This document shows positions 61,464 through 64,000 of a DNA stretch of 64,000 nucleotides, piece by piece. The stretch spans positions 4,904,618 through 4,968,617 of the forward strand of contig CAUJGJ010000444.1 in the NCBI GenBank assembly GCA_963170055.1, in the 5' to 3' direction. Position numbers and translations under genes: made by a program. How positions within the stretch are numbered: the stretch's first letter is position 1; each line of letters begins with the position of its first letter. The DNA comes from Halisarca cf. caerulea (taxonomy: Eukaryota > Porifera > Demospongiae > Chondrillida > Halisarcidae). The notes beneath the pieces were generated by a model. That model did not search any database and was not told where the DNA came from. It worked only from the letters and a program-made list of their open reading frames with translations.

Positions 61464-64000
61464 GTTGCAAATATCTTAAAAACTAACTGAGTAACTTTCA
61501 TTTAAAGCAAATTTCAGCTTACACAATTATTCCAATGTCTCTTTAAACTGTTAACGTTGCTGAATTTAATTTTATCATAAGAATAAAATTGCCTAAAGTT
61601 ACAAATATCTTAAAAACTGACTGAGTAACTTTCATTTAAAGCAAATTTCAGCTTAAACAACTATTCCAATGTCTCTTTAAAATGTTAACGTTGCTAAATT
61701 TAATTTTATCATAAGAATAAAATTGGTAAAGTTGCAAATATCTTCAAAAACTGACTGAGTAACTTTCATTTAAAGCAAATTTCAGCTTAAACAACTATTC
61801 CAATGTCTCTTTAAAATGTTAACGTTGCTAAATTTAATTTTATCATAAGAGTAAAATTGCCAAAGTTGCAAATATCTTAAAAACTGACTGAGTAACTTTC
61901 ATTTAAAGCAAATTTCAGCTTAAACAACTATTCCAATGTCTCTTTAAAATGTTAACGTTGCTAAATTTAATTTTATCATAAGAATAAAATTGCTAAAGTT
62001 GCAAATATCTTAAAAACTAACTGAGTAACTTTCATTTAAAGCAAATTTCAGCTTAAACAACTATTCCAATGTCTCTTTAAAATGTTAACGTTGCTAATTT
62101 TAATTTTATCATAAGAATAAAATTGCCAAAGTTGCAAATATCTTAAAAACTAACTGAGTAACTTTCATTTAAAGCAAATTTCAGCTTACACAATTATTCC
62201 AATGTCTCTTTAAACTGTTAACGTTGCTGAATTTAATTTTATCATAAGAATAAAATTGCCTAAAGTTACAAATATCTTAAAAACTGACTGAGTAACTTTC
62301 ATTTAAAGCAAATTTCAGCTTAAACAACTATTCCAATGTCTCTTTAAAATGTTAACGTTGCTAAATTTAATTTTATCATAAGAATAAAATTGCCAAAGTT
62401 ACAAATATCTTAAAAACTGACTGAGTAACTTTCATTTAAAGCAAATTTCAGCTTAAACAACTATTCCAATGTCTCTTTAAAATGTTAGCGTTGCTAAATT
62501 AAATTTTATCATAAGAATAAAATTGCCTAAAGTTACAAATATCTTAAAAACTGACTGAGTAACTTTCATTTAAAGCAAATTTCAGCTTAAACAACTATTC
62601 CAATGTCTCTTTAAAATGTTAACGTTGCTAATTTTAATTTTATCATAAGAATAAAATTGGCAAAGTTGCAAATATCTTCAAAAACTGACTGAGTAACTTT
62701 CATTTAAAGCAAATTTCAGCTTAAACAACTATTCCAATGTCTCTTTAAAATGTTAACGTTGCTAAATTTAATTTTATCATAAGAGTAAAATTGCCAAAGT
62801 TGCAAATATCTTAAAAACTGACTGAGTAACTTTCATTTAAAGCAAATTTCAGCTTAAACAACTATTCCAATGTCTCTTTAAAATGTTAACGTTGCTAAAT
62901 TTAATTTTATCATAAGAATAAAATTGCTAAAGTTGCAAATATCTTAAAAACTAACTGAGTAACTTTCATTTAAAGCAAATTTCAGCTTAAACAACTATTC
63001 CAATGTCTCTTTAAAATGTTAACGTTGCTAATTTTAATTTTATCATAAGAATAAAATTGCCAAAGTTGCAAATATCTTAAAAACTAACTGAGTAACTTTC
63101 ATTTAAAGCAAATTTCAGCTTACACAATTATTCCAATGTCTCTTTAAACTGTTAACGTTGCTGAATTTAATTTTATCATAAGAATAAAATTGCCTAAAGT
63201 TACAAATATCTTAAAAACTAACTGAGTAACTTTCATTTAAAGCAAATTTCAGCTTAAACAACTATTCCAATGTCTCTTTAAAATGTTAACGTTGCTAAAT
63301 TTAATTTTATCATAAGAATAAAATTGGCAAAGTTGCAAATATCTTCAAAAACTGACTGAGTAACTTTCATTTAAAGCAAATTTCAGCTTAAACAACTATT
63401 CCAATGTCTCTTTAAAATGTTAACGTTGCTAAATTTAATTTTATCATAAGAGTAGAATTGCCAAAGTTGCAAATATCTTAAAAACTGACTGAGTAACTTT
63501 CATTTAAAGCAAATTTCAGCTTAAACAACTATTCCAATGTCTCTTTAAAATGTTAACGTTGCTAAATTTAATTTTATCATAAGAATAAAATTGCTAAAGT
63601 TGCAAATATCTTAAAAACTAACTGAGTAACTTTCATTTAAAGCAAATTTCAGCTTAAACAACTATTCCAATGTCTCTTTAAAATGTTAACGTTGCTAATT
63701 TTAATTTTATCATAAGAATAAAATTGCCAAAGTTGCAAATATCTTAAAAACTAACTGAGTAACTTTCATTTAAAGCAAATTTCAGCTTACACAATTATTC
63801 CAATGTCTCTTTAAACTGTTAACGTTGCTGAATTTAATTTTATCATAAGAATAAAATTGCCTAAAGTTACAAATATCTTAAAAACTGACTGAGTAACTTT
63901 CATTTAAAGCAAATTTCAGCTTAAACAACTATTCCAATGTCTCTTTAAAATGTTAACGTTGCTAAATTTAATTTTATCATAAGAATAAAATTGCCAAAGT
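61464..64000. repeat. Right-end run of pentamer HOR units (5-7-5-mer), open at the window edge
   Basis: ACTGTTAACG tags at 61548, 62215, 63149 and 63816 give units of 667, 934 and 667 bp, and the last one is cut by the window end. Unit starts are 61464, 62131, 63065 and 63732. The 934-bp unit has two extra monomers near 62400-62530 (GTTAGCG with GCTAAATTAAA and GCTAATTTT) and one more inserted base from a second CCTAAAG tail. Private changes are TTGGTAAAG (61724) and TAAGAGTAGAATT (about 63452). The array clearly continues to the right. Confidence 0.8.

Larger units (their letters stand above)
1..64000. repeat. 133-bp AT-rich satellite array, 481 monomers, gene-free
   Basis: The same 133-bp unit repeats head to tail from the first to the last base. 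Monomer starts (taken as GTTGCAAAT) fall at 1, 134, 267, 400, 533 and so on; the last starts are 63732, 63866 and 63999. Phase tracking gives 481 complete units with a net gain of 25 bases. The consensus has 33 G+C in 133 bases. Stop codons occur in all three frames of every monomer, and because 133 is not a multiple of 3 the frame rotates each unit; the longest possible open stretch in the consensus is about 25 codons (+) and about 39 codons (-). I found no inverted segment, no foreign insertion and no unique spacer. Such arrays are typical of eukaryotic centromeric or heterochromatic satellites. The family itself is not one I recognise, and both ends run out of the window. Confidence 0.98.

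Noticed and set aside
1..64000. Possible protein-coding frames in the array
   Set aside because: The consensus has stops in every frame of every monomer on both strands, and the frame rotates with each 133-bp step. The maximum open stretch is about 25 codons on + and about 39 on -, and no codon pattern is visible.
1..64000. CRISPR array or bacterial iteron-type origin, because of regular direct repeats
   Set aside because: There are no unique spacers between repeats, the unit is 133 bp, the array exceeds 64 kb, and no cas, rep or other gene is present.
1..64000. CENP-B box, telomere repeat or simple microsatellite inside the monomer
   Set aside because: The only CpG is in AACGTT, so the CG-rich TTCG...CGGG pattern of a CENP-B box is absent. 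No TTAGGG, TTTAGGG or TTAGG run was seen, and there are no long mono- or dinucleotide runs.
1..64000. Transposable element insertion or inverted segment
   Set aside because: Monomer phase can be followed from end to end with only 1- to 6-base indels, and all units face the same way, so there is no room for an insertion.
1..64000. Assignment to a named satellite family or species
   Set aside because: The monomer is not one I can match with confidence, and AT-rich satellites of similar length occur in plants, insects and other animals. Naming one would be a guess.

Overview
The whole 64,000-base window is one uninterrupted, head-to-tail array of an AT-rich satellite DNA with a 133-bp monomer. 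I counted 481 complete monomers plus 2 extra bases, from the phase of tag positions along the window (net indel balance +25). All copies lie in the same orientation. I see no gene, RNA gene, transposon, telomere repeat or unique spacer, and both array ends lie outside the window. The consensus monomer is about 25% G+C and has stop codons so dense that no open frame exceeds about 25 codons on the + strand or about 40 on the - strand. This kind of DNA points to a eukaryotic chromosome, in a centromeric, pericentromeric or other heterochromatic domain. I do not recognise the monomer from any named satellite and cannot name the organism.

Layout. The array is a mosaic of higher-order repeats (HORs) that I traced through rare diagnostic substitutions and small indels. 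1-532 is a 266-bp dimer. 932-1731 is a 400-bp trimer in two copies. 1065-6330 carries a variable-spacing HOR tagged by a GATAGCGTTAC variant. 4.2-8.9 kb carries three copies of an 8- to 10-monomer block (shifts 3330, 2264/2131 and 1066 bp). 8.8-13.8 kb is a block whose pieces recur further right. 13.8-32.1 kb is the most striking part: a 9,165-bp, 69-monomer super-repeat present twice in tandem, itself built from related 33- and 36-monomer blocks. 32.1-40.8 kb has nested tandem duplications of 1,597 bp (12-mer), 1,198 bp (9-mer) and 2,925 bp (22-mer). 40.9-45.1 kb has a 2,660-bp (20-mer) repeat with an internal 13+7 arrangement. 45.6-47.2 kb has a 795-bp 6-mer duplication. 47.5-64 kb is dominated by a 667-bp 5-mer and its 6- and 7-mer length variants, plus 1,601-, 933-, 534- and 2,801-bp duplications.

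How it works together. There are no coding parts to cooperate. The sequence records repeated unequal exchange or conversion at several scales, from single-monomer gains to a 19.5-kb amplicon. Within the monomer, a perfect 8-bp inverted repeat (positions 105-127) and two further stretches (about 23-57 and 66-85) stay almost unchanged while positions about 17-22, 58-65, 86-103 and 127-131 vary. That pattern is what one would look for if a DNA-binding or nucleosome-positioning constraint acted on the repeat, but function is inference here. Block edges are given to roughly half a monomer unless stated.
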